Source: Trichinella spiralis
Taxonomy: Eukaryota > Nematoda > Enoplea > Trichinellida > Trichinellidae
NCBI GenBank assembly: GCA_000181795.3
Contig: CM012953.1
Location: forward strand, 8,867,708 to 8,931,707
DNA: 64,000 nt
Reading direction: 5' to 3'
Shown here: piece after piece, positions 16,347-28,564 of the stretch
Layout: every line of letters starts with the position of its first letter
How positions within the stretch are numbered: the first letter of the stretch is position 1
The notes under the pieces: generated by a model
The model's input: the letters and a program-made list of their open reading frames with translations, nothing else
Database searches by the model: none
What the model was told of the DNA's origin: nothing
Made by a program: the position numbers and the translations under genes

Positions 16347-16805
16347 CACTTGTCAATTTGAGCTAAATCAACCTTAAAATTCGACAAGCAGACAATCATA
16401 ATCTGTGTTTGTGTATTTTCAATTTGAATATTTTCATTTTTATGAAATTAAATAAATAATCAACTTGATAAATTCATTTTTCAGTAATTGTTATCACTTG
16501 AAGTGAACAAACTCACTTATGAATGAAAAAGCATTTAATAATCACAGTAGCACACTGCGCAGCAGTGAAACAACAGTGTTCGTAAGCAACAACAAAATAT
16601 ACATATTCAAACACTGACGTAGGCAATAAGTATAAAATTTCTTAAAGTTCAAAATTACTTTACATCATACAATAAATTAATATAAAATACAAAATACAGT
16701 ATTTTCCATAACACTGTCAATCATCGTATCATAAATTGCGCATGATGATAAAATGCTTCAGCTGAACTAGATGCCAATTTAGAGCAATATTATTTTCAAT
16801 CTTCC
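16347..16805. other. Convergent intergenic gap between GPCR and centrin
   Basis: The two flanking genes converge here, so this 459-bp AT-rich interval holds two 3' UTRs. AATAAA at 16451-16456 serves the GPCR. Nothing else is recognisable. Confidence 0.5.
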
Positions 16806-17962
16806 TCAATACAAAACTGTCTTTTTCATGATATTTATAAATTCACTCAAGTCAACAACGCCATCGTGATTCAAATCTGCTTCGTCGATCATTTCCTGCA
16901 ACAATAAACATGAATCCATAAAATACAATAATGATATTGATTTTATTTGAAGCTGGAATTTCCATTAAAAATCAAAATTAAGTAATTCATTAAGTGCTCG
17001 AATAAAATTTACAATTCTAACGCTTAAATCAATAAACTCAATTTAAAAACTGAAAAGGCCAAATACACGTATTTGTTGACTAAATTAAGTTGCACTGGCT
17101 TCAAATTTATGAAGCGGTTCACCTATAAAGCAAAACTTTAGTTTCAAACTTTAGCTTTAGTTATGAAGCTTTTTCAAAGTTCATAACTGCCTACTATTTC
17201 AAATCATTTGCAATGAAAATAATTAACAATAACATTATTAATTGAATTAATAAATTGCTCACTTTTAGCTCGCTTTCAGACATCGTTTCGCCGAGTTTCT
17301 TTGCCATTCGTTTCAGATCACTCAAGCATATACCCCTGGGGTCGTCACCAACAAATAAACTGTAAGCTTTGACCATCTGCTTTTCGCCGCCAGTATCAAT
17401 CATTTTTTCAGTAACCATATCCATAAATTCTTGAAGTGATATTTTGCCTTAAAATTATCATTTACAAAAAAAGAAAGAAAAACGAATGAGGAATATACAG
17501 TAGGTTACCATTTTCGGCTAGCTGTACAGAGTGCAACATTTGCCGCACCTCAGTTGACTTCGGCTCAAACCCGAGTGCTCTTAAAGCCAACTAAAAAAAC
17601 TTACATTCTGCAGTTGAATAAAATATACGAATTTTCAAATCAAAACCGTCAATCATATCAGTATCAATTTGCCATCAGTGTGAAAATTATTGTAAACAGC
17701 CTTCTGTAATATATAGTTCGTTAACCTATTTCTCATAATAATAAATACTTTGGCAAACAGTAAGCTTGGAATACAGAATGAAGTACATGCAAACCGGATC
17801 ACCAGAACAATTACAATTATTAAAAATCAGATATACTTTCAAATTGGAAGATCGAATTCTGCCAGTTTCATCTGGGCAACAAGACTGGAACGCCTGTTTC
17901 ACTTCTTGCTTTTGTTCTTCATTCAATTCTTCCTTGTCAACTGCAGCTAATTTTCTCTTCAT
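16806..17962 (-). CDS. CETN: Divergent centrin (caltractin) with mostly degenerate EF-hands
   Basis: Four exons (17962-17837, 17590-17509, 17447-17263, 16895-16806) encode 160 residues, slightly shorter than human centrin-2 (172). Centrin-specific features are NEEQKQEVKQAFQ, LALRALGFEPKSTEVRQML, LSDLKRMAKKLGETMSESEL, EMIDEADLNHDGVVDLSEF and the C-terminal IMKKTVLY, which matches centrin's KKTSLY ending. Centrins bind calcium and act in centrioles, basal bodies, nuclear pores and nucleotide excision repair (with XPC). Only EF-hand 4 (DLNHDGVVDLSE) looks able to bind calcium. EF1 (CCPDETGRIRSS), EF2 (QLAENGKISLQE) and EF3 (VGDDPRGICLSD) have lost the first acidic ligand or more. This is centrin rather than calmodulin or troponin C because of the ALGFEPK and KKT-LY signatures. 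Confidence 0.9.
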
Positions 17963-19148
17963 GGCTATTTTGTCGATTGCAAAAATTTGAAAAATTGCCT
18001 TTGAAAAAAAATATCCAAGTAAACATTGGAACGTGAAACATCAACTGCATCGTGATAATCGTTTGCAATTTGCAATCGATTACCATTTCAAATGAGCAAT
18101 TGTTTATGTACAACTAACTATACAAATCAAGGAAAGATTGATACTTTTATTCTCAAAACAACATGTAAAGAATGCTAAAAGCGGCAAATTTAAATGCAAC
18201 ACATAATTAGTTTAATGGTGCGTGCAGGCACTGAAAATGTAATTTTGAAATATAAATTCTATACACGACGCCACCAACAACTAGCCAGCTATTACAGACC
18301 TGCCTGCTGGCAAAAGTGAAATTATAGATTTTAGCAGTGCAATACAGTTTAACGAATGTCAAGTTTCCTTCACTGTATCCGCTCATTCATTCTTTTGACC
18401 CAGTTATCATAAAACATATAAAAATAGAAAAAATGAATTTCAATATTTCATGCAATTATAATGCACAAAATTAATTTTTAAATCAATTTTACACTTTTTA
18501 CATTTTAAGATGAAACAAATTTTACATTCTACAGCATAATAGAATTTGATTTCAACAATACCGTATAACAAACTTTTAAATTAATAATAATTACAGTTTT
18601 GCAAAAACATTTTTCAAATTACATTTTTATTTCATGTTATAATATTTTTTTGTTACATACTAATAATTTAATTATTTCACAGATTACAAAATGAAAATAG
18701 GTTAATACTCTCACCACTGATGTTGTTTACAAGTTGAAAAATACTTGTACAGTACATTTATGGTCCTACCTTTCTTTATCTAGCACAGTAAATGTTGAAA
18801 AAAATTATATCAATAAAAAAATGCTTCATGTTGACACAACGATTTTGAGCAGTATATAAATTAAACTACAGTTTCAAACATGAACATAAATCGATGCTTT
18901 TGGAAAATTAATGAGACAACTTTTTCAAAATTTAGATACCGATTACGGTATTTTTTAATTTTAATTTCAACAAAAATTTCACATGTAAATTATACAACAG
19001 AATTAAAAAAAGAAGAATCAGAAAGTTAGTGTGATGTTTTCTTTGGTTGAAAACTGACAGTCGCATTGACAAAACAGCCGTAAGCGCACACCATTTGAAC
19101 AGAACAATAACCTATAACCAAATGATTTTATTAAAATTGTTGTTTTTT
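17963..19148. other. Intergenic gap between centrin and TRAPPC11
   Basis: This 1.2-kb AT-rich interval holds the TRAPPC11 3' UTR and the upstream region of centrin, both genes being on the minus strand. I see no coding exon or structured RNA here. Confidence 0.5.
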
Positions 19149-22100
19149 TTAACTTTCAGCGTCTTGAAGAGCAATTTTCGAATCCTGAGACGACGATACT
19201 GTCGAATCTTTTGGCTAAAAACAAATCAACTATTATCAGTAATCAGAATAACAACAATACCAGAAAAAAACAACATACAGTTATCAGTATTGTCAAAGGT
19301 ACATTGCGTTGAGAATATTGTTTCAAACTTGACGTAACAGCTTCAGAACTGGACAACAATTGAAGGCGTGGTAATGTTGAAAACCCATCAATAAGTGGTA
19401 GAACGTTCAGAATTATTTCTAATTTCGACAACCGCGTTAACTTCAACAAATCCTTAAAAAATAATTCAAATTGTTTCAAAGCTGCAAAAAGCTGTCGACC
19501 AACAACAACAACCAACATCTTGCTTACTTTTTTCATTCCTGAAAACATGAACCTTTCCGAAGATTCAAAAGTTGCTTCAAGCTGCACTGTTTTTTCCGTA
19601 GTATTTTCAATCGTATATTTGACCACAAACGGTCGATACATCACTCCAAAAGAAGGAACGACACAACTAACTATTACAGGACAAGATACAATATTCACGT
19701 TGCATAAGGAAAACGACGTTGAGATCATTTCTGATGAAGATGTTTCATTCCATCTAAATATTAATCAACAACAACAACAAAAAACATAATTAATCAAATG
19801 TGAAGATGTGAAAAGCCGTGTGAAAAGCATTTTCAATTCTCCCTCCGTTTACGTTTACCTTTTCCAACAGAATGTAGCGTGGGCAATTGATACTGGTTCC
19901 ATCGTCGCACCAACAGGTCTTACCGAACATATTTCAGAAAGTGAAGTATCCGAGTCAATCACAGCTAATATTTAAATAAAATTAACCAATACAATATTTA
20001 CTATTACCAGTTCTATTTACAAAGAAACTATTTAACTAAAACTGATAAAATTAAAAAGCTACACTTGTTTACACACTTTATATAATAAAAATATATAATT
20101 TTATGCAATAGATTTTTTATTACTGCTGTAATTATTGTCACGTGGAAGCTTGCACATCGTAAACAAAACTTCTTACCATTATCAAACGTTTGATAATCTA
20201 TTGGGTTATTCATATGAACCTTATCACACTGAAATGAGAAAAGCAAACATACACCCAACTTTACGTTATATAAATCTTGCTCATCTTTCAAAAATTACCA
20301 AATGCAAAGTGCAACTGCATATTAATGTAGGAACGGACACTCCTCGGACATGCATCCAGAGAAGAACGTCTTCCTTTACAACCAATTCATTCACACGCTG
20401 ACCCTGAAAATATTTTTGCATTTCATTAAAAATAAATAAACAAATAAACAAACATTCTTACCATCGTAGTGCACATATAACTTTCCACTACGAATGGCAT
20501 AATCGAAGAAAATGATACCGTGCGATCCAGAGTGCAATTACACGACATATCCATGTTTTCCACGTTCAACGTCACCTCGTAAGTGATCTGAAATGAAAAA
20601 TAAAAAAAAATTTCACCAAATTATAAAATACCACGAACAGAAGACAAGGGTCGACCTGCATATGCATCGATACGTTGTCCACAGTTTTCTCCATTGTTAT
20701 GTAAAAAACTGAACTAGCCTGAATAAAATTTTTTAAATAAAATTAAAAAATGCCAAAATAAATAAATAATAAAGTTAAATTTCAAAAAAAGGTACTTTGG
20801 AATTTGGCATGAGAGAATCCAATTCCAACGACAAAGCCGCACCGTCGCATTGCTCAATGTTGTAACCAAATTTAATGCCGTGCTGACAGCGGCTGTTTGC
20901 CGATTCGAAAACTTTCAACCTTGGGAAATTTCATATGATTAAAATAATCAGTAAACAACAATGACAACGAAAAATTGCCTACTTCAACTTGGATATGGGT
21001 GCGTTTTCCAAATTTTCAACAGTAACCCTGTACAAATATTTCTCGCCAATGAGAACGGCAAAACCGTCGTCACAAACTATTGCAAGCTTCGGTGGTTTTG
21101 GAAGAACTCTTCAGCAAATTCAAAATAATATTTTGCATCTTCATTTTGCTATTTTCTTACTTTATACGTTTCGGAAGTTCTACTGGCAATTTCGCCGCTT
21201 TACGGCCCAAATTGGAAACGCAAAATCCAACCGTTGAAACTGACTGCACGTCCCACATCAAAGTGATGTACACTTTCGACGTCGACTGTCCAATATGCAG
21301 CGTGATGGACGTTGCCTGTGAATTAAAACAGAAACATTAAATCTCTGAAAACAACGACGATCAAATCGACATAGTACGTGAATTTCACCGCCGGCGTGTT
21401 CAGGCCTGGGATAGATGTGAAATTCAAACAAGTGCGTGGTGCTGGGCTGGAGAAGTGGCCGCTGTTCGACCGGCGTGTCCAGTGTCCAAGATTGGGCGGG
21501 GTCGTTTCCGGCCACGAATTGCACGCTCACTTTGGTCAACTGCAACGGCTCGGGCAGGTCGGATTTGAGCCGCAGTTGGAACGTGGTGGGCGCGGCGACC
21601 ACCGCCATGCCTTCCGGCGAACAGAAGCCGCCGGTAACGGTCAAGCCGGCGTTGATGTCGCCGGCCGCGACCGGCACGAAAGTTGTCGTCGAATCGAGCA
21701 GCAGCCGTTGCCAGGCCATCAGGGCGGCGTCCGACTCCGCCCTGTCGGTCCCTTCGTCCGGCTCGGGCACTGCTCCCGAGCTGAGCGCCAGCAAGTTGCG
21801 CTGGAGTTGGACCCGACGCGCCGGTTCCCCAACGCCGTACTCGACGTTCAACAGTTCCAACACCAGCGCCACGTATTCCTTGGGTCGGGCTAGGGCGTGG
21901 GCGCAGCGCAGCGCCGGCGCCAGGCAAGCGCCGACCAGCGAGGTCCACCTTGCCCGGCGCAACGGCCCCAGCGCCTGCAGAAACGCTTGCAGTGCTTGTT
22001 CCAGCCGGCCCTGCCGGACGTACTGCATGCCCAGACGAACGAGCAAGCAGTGGCGACTTCTCACTGAGCGGGGATAATTTTTGAAATGCGTCATCGCGTT

Positions 22101-23993
22101 GCACAACAAACCCACTGCCGCCGACGAATGGTCGAACCGACCTTCCGAATCTATCGCGCTGGACAATGACCAGTCCGTTCTCTGACCACAATAACCAACC
22201 ACTGTTGTTGTTGCTGTTGAGATTTGCTCTTCCGCTTCTCCTACCCTTCTCGTTTCATTTTCTCCGTCTTTAGACGACAATTCAAACTCATGCTGACGTC
22301 GGATCATATAATCGGCAGCCGTTTGATAATAAAAGCCCGGATGCTCTGCTGAACTTGTCGTCAAACCACTCTGCACCGCTGCGTCGAACAGTTCAGCAAA
22401 AAATGAATATCTTGAAACACAACAATTACACTGGATAAACAAACAAACAAACAAACAAATATATTACTGCTTTGATAACCAAGCGGAATGCTCAAATTCC
22501 GCTTCCAATTTGCTGGTTTTATTTCGAAAATATTCAATATGCTTTTGAAAGTGAGACATGCTTTCCGAAGATGCGTTATGCTTGAAATATAATCGACAAA
22601 TCTGAAATTAAATAAGATCAATTGCCTTTTTTACTATTCACTTATTGAAACTTCCTCACTTTAGTACTGTGGCAATCATTAGAAAAAATACATACCTTGT
22701 ATGTTAAATACCCGCCAATAACCTTCAATTCAGTGACGGCTGCGTCAACAGGCTCTATTTCAAGCAACATTTGGTATGCTTGTTTATAATACCTGAAATA
22801 AATCACTCAATCCATGTATAATTTCAAGAAAAAAACAAAAATTATAAATACTTTAAAGCAGAATGTGCATCTTGTCGAAGTTCACTGAAGAAACCTTGCT
22901 TGAATGAATATCGCACATACAAACGCTAAAACAATTATCGTCAGTATAATTTGCCGAAACTTAATTAAAATCAACACACCTGAGATACTGTTCTACTGAG
23001 AGCTTCTTTTTTCGACTTTAATAATTTCAACTCATTTTGATAATAATTCTGCGCTAAATCATAGAATGCGAATTCTAATCTATAAAAATTATCGCACTAG
23101 ATGTATTTTGTACTGTTACGAATCTAAACACAATTTCGTTCACATCTATTCAAAATTTTAACATACTAACCTAACCACGTAACCGAATAAATGTTCACTT
23201 TGGGGTAAAATGAACAGCAACTTTGAAGACAATTCACAGGATGAACAAAGTTCAGCTGCTTTTTGCGTAGCAAGCTCATCTATAAAGCAAATCACATTCG
23301 AACCAAATAAATTCTAACCATGATGTGATAATTTCATCAACCTGTTGGTAATGTCACGAATGACTGGACTAAAACAAGAGCCAAATATGGATTACGGCCA
23401 TAAAAGCTATGCCTGTAACAGATTCTTTCTTAAATACATAAAAGGAAACATGAGCAAAAAAATCGTAAAGCTAAAAAAATACAACTGCCCAACCCTAATA
23501 AAGTATATCATACTAATAACATTTTAAAAAATTATTAACATTTATAAAGCAGTGATTTCTTAAGAACCTAATTGACTGAATTTTTGATGCGCATTCAGAA
23601 AGTTTTTCATTCCAAAACGGACTATTCCAATCAAGATCGACAAACAGTACAAGAACGGCAGGAACTCGATGAAGATGCTTTGCCATCCAATCGATTTTCA
23701 ATATTCCTTTTACAGCTGCTTCTTGGCTAGGCTCCTTAAAAATATTACCTTGCCAAGGACATTTTCTATAAGAGTCTGGCAATATATAATACCTTTGTCC
23801 GCATCGTTGTTAAATCATGCGAATCACCGCTGACTAATTGAAAGTTTAAAGGTGGACGATCCGGACGCCTATTCATTATCAGCGCTTCCCAAATATTTTT
23901 GTGAGCTAAATTGTTACGCACGTCCAAACCGAGAAGAACAATCAACTGCAACGTGGGACAACTTAATTCGGGTGGCAGTTCTGAGATATCCAT
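19149..23993 (-). CDS. TRAPPC11: TRAPP complex subunit 11 (foie gras)
   Basis: This is a large multi-exon gene. The first exon, 23993-23828, reads [20 protein letters not shown] then [17 protein letters not shown] and [10 protein letters not shown], matching human TRAPPC11 (LTGLDV..N..H..VWDAF..NRRADR). Exon 2 (from 23775) gives [20 protein letters not shown] and [12 protein letters not shown]. Later exons give [20 protein letters not shown] and [13 protein letters not shown]. The large GC-rich exon within 21340-22410 carries the foie-gras alpha-solenoid ([39 protein letters not shown]). The C-terminal beta-rich region includes [12 protein letters not shown] and [13 protein letters not shown] and ends [13 protein letters not shown] before the stop at 19149. 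TRAPPC11 belongs to the TRAPP III tethering complex acting in ER-Golgi traffic, glycosylation and autophagy. The sampled line 21781-21840 is 68% GC. Confidence 0.93.
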
Positions 23994-24189
23994 TCCGTGA
24001 AAAAAGTGTTGCCTTGAATCAAGTTGTTTTTTAATTAATTAATAAAATTATTTTACACGCTAAAGAAACAATCGGCTAGCAACACAGCCATCATTTCAAA
24101 AAGAAACAATAACATTCTTAAATTTCAAAACATTTTATTATTTTCCATCATAGCCAAGAAATATATATTTTTCGTCTTGGCATCTTCTA

Positions 24190-24644
24190 TCAATCCAACT
24201 AAAATATATAAATGTTAAAAAAAATAAATATCAGAAAATGTTTACAAATCTTACCTTTTTGAATCCTATATCAGCTGCATATTCTCGAAAGCATCGACGA
24301 CACATGTGAAGATTGTACTTTCGAATAACACCATGATGTGAAGAGCACACTCGACTAAATTATGAATATTTAATCATTTTATAATTTTAAAAAACAACTA
24401 GGTGAACTGAAAAATTAAAAATCTAATTCGTTTTTTTGGTTTCACAATATCTGTTTGAATTTAAGTACAATAACATTTTTCAATTTTTTCTAAATAACTT
24501 CCATCATTAAATAACAGTACAATTAAAATGCAATAAATCAAACTGCAATAATCTATCGAACAACATTCGTGAACTTTACCATTTTCGAGAGCCAGGACCA
24601 TATTTTCTCGGATGAGAATAAGTCAATTTATTGTTCAGAACCAT
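24190..24644 (-). CDS. rps-29: 40S ribosomal protein S29 (uS14)
   Basis: Three small exons, 24644-24580, 24354-24255 and 24198-24190, encode 57 residues (human 56). The protein begins [20 protein letters not shown], continues [20 protein letters not shown], then [15 protein letters not shown], and ends LD. It carries the zinc ligands of the family, CRVC and CRRC. The last exon codes only for Leu, Asp and stop. RPS29 is a universal component of the small-subunit head. The gene lies 196 bp upstream of TRAPPC11 on the same strand, so the two could share a transcript. A poly(A)-like AATAAA follows the stop at about 24136. Its start is 548 bp from the divergent DNA polymerase gene. Confidence 0.93.
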
Positions 24645-25192
24645 CTTTTCGATGCAACGAAATTAGTCAGCAGTAAATCTGAATAATAGAAATAATACAA
24701 AACCAATAATCAATATTTAATGTTTAAAACAAAACAGATATCTATAAAAAACACTTAAGCTAAACATAAAAATCAAAATTCGTTAGGATACGGTAGTGAC
24801 TCATCGGTAATTTAGTTTTCAAGTAGCAATGCTACAGTAATAGAAATAGTCTACACTTTCCGAAATGTTGAATATTAAAAATTGATCATAAATTACCTTA
24901 TTTTTGTTAATATATAAAAATGATGTTAAATTTTATATTAAAAAGATAAATAATTTCTCTTAATTCTAAATTAAATCAGTGAAATTTAAATCAATTTTTA
25001 AATCAAAATTTAATTAATAAATTTACATTAAGCAGTAAATTGCTTTATTAATTAACTTGAATAAATAATTAAACTTTATTTTCAATTTTCAATAATTATT
25101 AATAAACCAAGAATGATTATACTGTAATATTTTACTAAAATTTCGATTACTGTATTGTGTATTTTAATTGAATATTTTTCATAAAATTTTTA
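24645..25192. promoter_or_regulatory. Divergent upstream region of RPS29 and DNA polymerase X
   Basis: This 548-bp interval is extremely AT-rich, with long runs of A/T words between 24900 and 25190. It separates genes pointing away from each other. No defined promoter motif can be separated from the background. Confidence 0.45.
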
Positions 25193-27500
25193 ATGTTTAA
25201 TGGAATTATTATATTTATTATTCCTGTAAATGTACTTTCCTCGAGAATGCAAGTTTTAAATAGAAATATTGAAAAATATAATGGAATAGTTGCTAAAGAG
25301 CTGGACAGAAAAGTGTCTACAGTTTTGCTTGACGATGATGTGCTTAAATTGAACAACTTCTGGAAGAAGAGAGTTCAATTCAGTAGAGCGAAACTTTTAA
25401 AGCTTTCATGGTTAAGTGAGTGTATTAAACGGGGTACTTTTGTGGACGAAGAACCGTTCATTTTGAAGCTTGTCGAGGAACCTAGTTTATTGAATCATAC
25501 TGAATGTTCATCAAATGCAGCCGATTTGTCCCAAAATAAAGAGGTTCGGATATTTTAATTCTAAACTGTTGCATAGCATTTTAAATGAGTTCATTTGAAA
25601 AAATTCACATATTTTTTGAATATTTTTATTTGTTTTCTAAATCAATGAATTATAACTTTTTTATAAGAGTTCGATAAATTAGGCTTGAAGAAAAAAACAT
25701 TTATCTATTTTTATTTCACTTTTCTAAAAAGTGTGATTTATTTTAGCTAAGCGTCAAGCCCAGTGTTTCATCTTGTGATGAATGGAAAACTTCACGCTTT
25801 AAAAATGAAATAATTCATCAGTTAGAAGTATGTTGCTTAAATTACTGTTTGTGAAATGTGAAATCTTTTAAGTAAAAAAGAAGGGATTTAGTCTCTTCGT
25901 GATAGCTATAAAAGCATGAACGAATCATGGAGAGCGCTGGCATATGATAAAGCAATATCATCTATTAAACAGTGCAAAGAGCCGATCACTTCTAAAGAAG
26001 TAAGTAAATTTTGAATTTTTTGATTGATATTTGTTTGACTGATGAACAATTTCTTTTATTTTGGGAATTTCAGATGTTAAGTGAACTTCCAGGTATTGGA
26101 AAAAAGATTGCTGCTAAAATTTGGGAATTACATGAAGAAGGCGAAATTGAAAAAGTGAGCGAATTTGCATCCAACGAAAAAATACAGGTGCTAAAATTAT
26201 TCAATACGGTATGGGGAGTTGGTCCGCGCACTGCTGAAAAGTGGTACCTGCAAGTAAGTGATGCTTTTTGTTTTTAAATATTAATTTTTTGTGTGTATTT
26301 TTTAAATTGCTCATTTTAAAATGCAGCTCAAAGTGTTCATTTGAAAGATTTATGAAAAAATTTTTTAGGGCTTGCGAACGATAGAGGATGTTCAACGCAA
26401 CGTAGCATTAACAGGTCAGGAGCACATTGGATTCAAGTACAGAGAAGAAATTTTGTTAAAAATTCCCCGTCCAGAAGTAGAAGAAATTGCCAAAATGGTA
26501 AGTTTTACATTTTTACATTTTGTTTTCTGTTGTTATATTACTTTTTAAATATTCCTCTTTGCAGGTGATTGATGCTGCATATAAAATAAATAATAATTTT
26601 GTTTGTGACATTTGTGGCTCTTATCGTCGTGGTGAAGAGGAATGTGGTGATGTGGATATTTTAATAACACATCCTGATGGCAAATCTTATTTAAATATTG
26701 TTTACCAATTAGTCACTGTGTTGAAGGATTCCGGTAAGTTGTAATTGTTTGTTTGCCATTCACAGGTTCATCATTTTTATATCTTTTTAGGATTCTTAAC
26801 AGACAGTCTGACTGATATTAATTGGAATTCATCAAAATACATGGGTGTTTGCCAACTGAAGTCCGGCAGTAACCTTGTATATTGTTGTCCTTGTTTTTTT
26901 TAATATTATTTGAGCAGTTTTTATAAAGTTGGTAATGAGCAATTAAATTTAAATTTAGTTTTTTTCAGGTTTTTGTTATTTTCAATAATTAACAGTATAT
27001 GTGAAATTTTGGTTTATTGTATTATTATGTATTTATTTATTTATTTATTTATTTTAGCATCGTCGTATCGATATTATAGCTGTTCCTCCAGCTGAGTATG
27101 CAACTGCTTTATTGTATTTAACTGGGAGTGCTGAATTTGTTCGTGGAGTGTATGGAAAAGCAAAATCCATGCAAATGAAGTTGAACCAACACGGATTGTG
27201 GATTAATGTGAACAGAGCGGTATTTTTTTTTCAATATTTTATTTTTATAAATGTATGCATATTTTATTGAAAATCAGTGAATCATTAAGATTTAAATATG
27301 TAAGTCTTGGTAAAAGTGAATAAAACATTGCGTTAATTAAATATGAATAAAATTAATGCATAAATTTTGTTTTGAAGAACGGAAGAGTGATTGACAGAGG
27401 CAAGCGTATGGCAGTTAATTCAGAACATGACATATTTCAAATTCTAAATATTGAATATCGAGCTCCCTCGGAAAGAAGAATTTTTCCAAACTCCCCTTAA
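25193..27500 (+). CDS. POLL: Family X DNA polymerase, lambda-like, with N-terminal BRCT domain
   Basis: Nine exons (25193-25543, 25747-25827, 25892-25999, 26074-26253, 26369-26497, 26565-26733, 26791-26876, 27058-27219, 27378-27500) encode 462 residues. Residues 1-85 form a BRCT domain (FNGIIIFIIPVN...LKLSWLSECIKRGTFVDEEP). After a short linker comes the 8-kDa domain (SWRALAYDKAISSIKQ) with two helix-hairpin-helix motifs (LPGIGKKIA, WGVGPRTAEKWY). The palm has CGSYRRGEEECGDVDILITH with two catalytic Asp and HRRIDIIAVP with the third. The thumb includes ALLYLTGSAEF and ends IEYRAPSERR, as in pol lambda (YREPAERDW). Pol lambda fills gaps in base excision repair and non-homologous end joining. 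Exon 1's donor (GAG|GTTCGG) is weak. The BRCT domain and the C-terminus argue for lambda over beta; pol mu or TdT are less likely. Confidence 0.93.
27027..27054. repeat. (TTTA)n tract at an intron end
   Basis: About six TTTA-type units run straight into the splice acceptor of polymerase X exon 8 and serve as its T-rich tract. Confidence 0.7.
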
Positions 27501-27814
27501 ATCATGAGCATTAAAAGCAAAGACGATAAAAATCAATATATGCAAAATTTGTTCAAAGTTTATTTCTGTGTTCATTTTTGAGCTCATTGTTAGTGCTTGT
27601 TATTTATGTGAAAATTATTTTAATGCTGTCTTACTTGTCAATGTTACTGTCATCAATTAAAAGTTACAATATTTCTATGATATGCCTTGTTGTGGAATAT
27701 ATGCTTTTCTTTAGCAGTGTTCTATTGCATTCGATATCGTTTTTATAAACATAAATAATAGCTTACAATTAGTTAATCAAACGAAAATACTGAATTGCAG
27801 ATTTTGAAAGGTTC
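27501..27814. other. Short spacer between polymerase X and MRPL30
   Basis: This 314-bp AT-rich spacer lies between two plus-strand genes. It ends in a splice acceptor, gaattgcag at 27792-27800, 14 bp before the next start codon, which would suit 5' UTR splicing or trans-splicing. Confidence 0.5.
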
Positions 27815-28564
27815 ATGGCCAAACCACCTCGAGGTATGTATTTTTACTTTGCCATTTTTATTTATTTATGATATTTATATACATATATTGCTTTACTTGT
27901 ATCAAGCTTGTTTTGTGTATAAGCCACTGCACAAATACCGCTATTTGCCAAGACCAGTTACCGGTGTGCATGAATTCGATTATGAATCAATGGAAGCCAC
28001 TCCTGATCATTTTCCTGATAAGCTTGAAACCCGACCAAAATTGTGGGTAGCGTGGCTTTATCGAAAGCCATCAAATGAACCAAGGTGGATCAAAAAGGAT
28101 ATTGAACTTTTGTTTGGCGTAAAACCCAAAGTAAATGCTTTTAGTATTTAGAAAAGAAAGATTAAAAGAAAAGTATCAAATTAAGCATTAAAACATTTCA
28201 AAGACTAAAGTTAAATCTTTTTTAATGTTATTTTTAGCTTTTGGAAATGAACATTTTCAAAAATATGCCCTATTGGAATAAGCGGCTTTGGAAAATTAAG
28301 CATTTGATCGAAGTGAAGCCTATTGTTTTTCCAAATGGTGAACCTACTGAAGAGGACATTCCTTACATGAGACTTTTTCCGGATGGACGGTGTGTAGTGG
28401 ACAAAGCAATGAAGCTGGACACTTTGGAAGCAGATGAATTAAATGAAGAAACAAACGAACTCACTGATAAATATTTTAATGAAAAATTACGTTTCAAATG
28501 GAATCGTTTTGACGATATTCTCGAAGATGCTCCTTGGACAGATCCAAAACAGAGTCGATTTTAA
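27815..28564 (+). CDS. mrpl-30: Mitochondrial ribosomal protein L30 (uL30m)
   Basis: Three exons, 27815-27833, 27907-28130 and 28238-28564, encode 189 residues. The start is MAKPPRACFVYKPLHKYRYL. The core LWVAWLYRKPSNEPRWIKKD then IELLFGVKPK corresponds to human MRPL30 [46 protein letters not shown] followed by FPNGEPTEEDI matches the human segment containing [24 protein letters not shown]. The C-terminal tail is rich in Asp/Glu (KLDTLEADELNEETNEL) and extends past the human end. The protein is part of the large subunit of the mitochondrial ribosome. The gene follows the DNA polymerase X gene head-to-tail at 314 bp. Confidence 0.85.

Noticed and set aside
23776-23800. A 17-nt intron in TRAPPC11 using the donor AAAG|GTATTA
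   Set aside because: Too short and out of frame; the donor at 23827 gives a 52-nt intron with correct phase.
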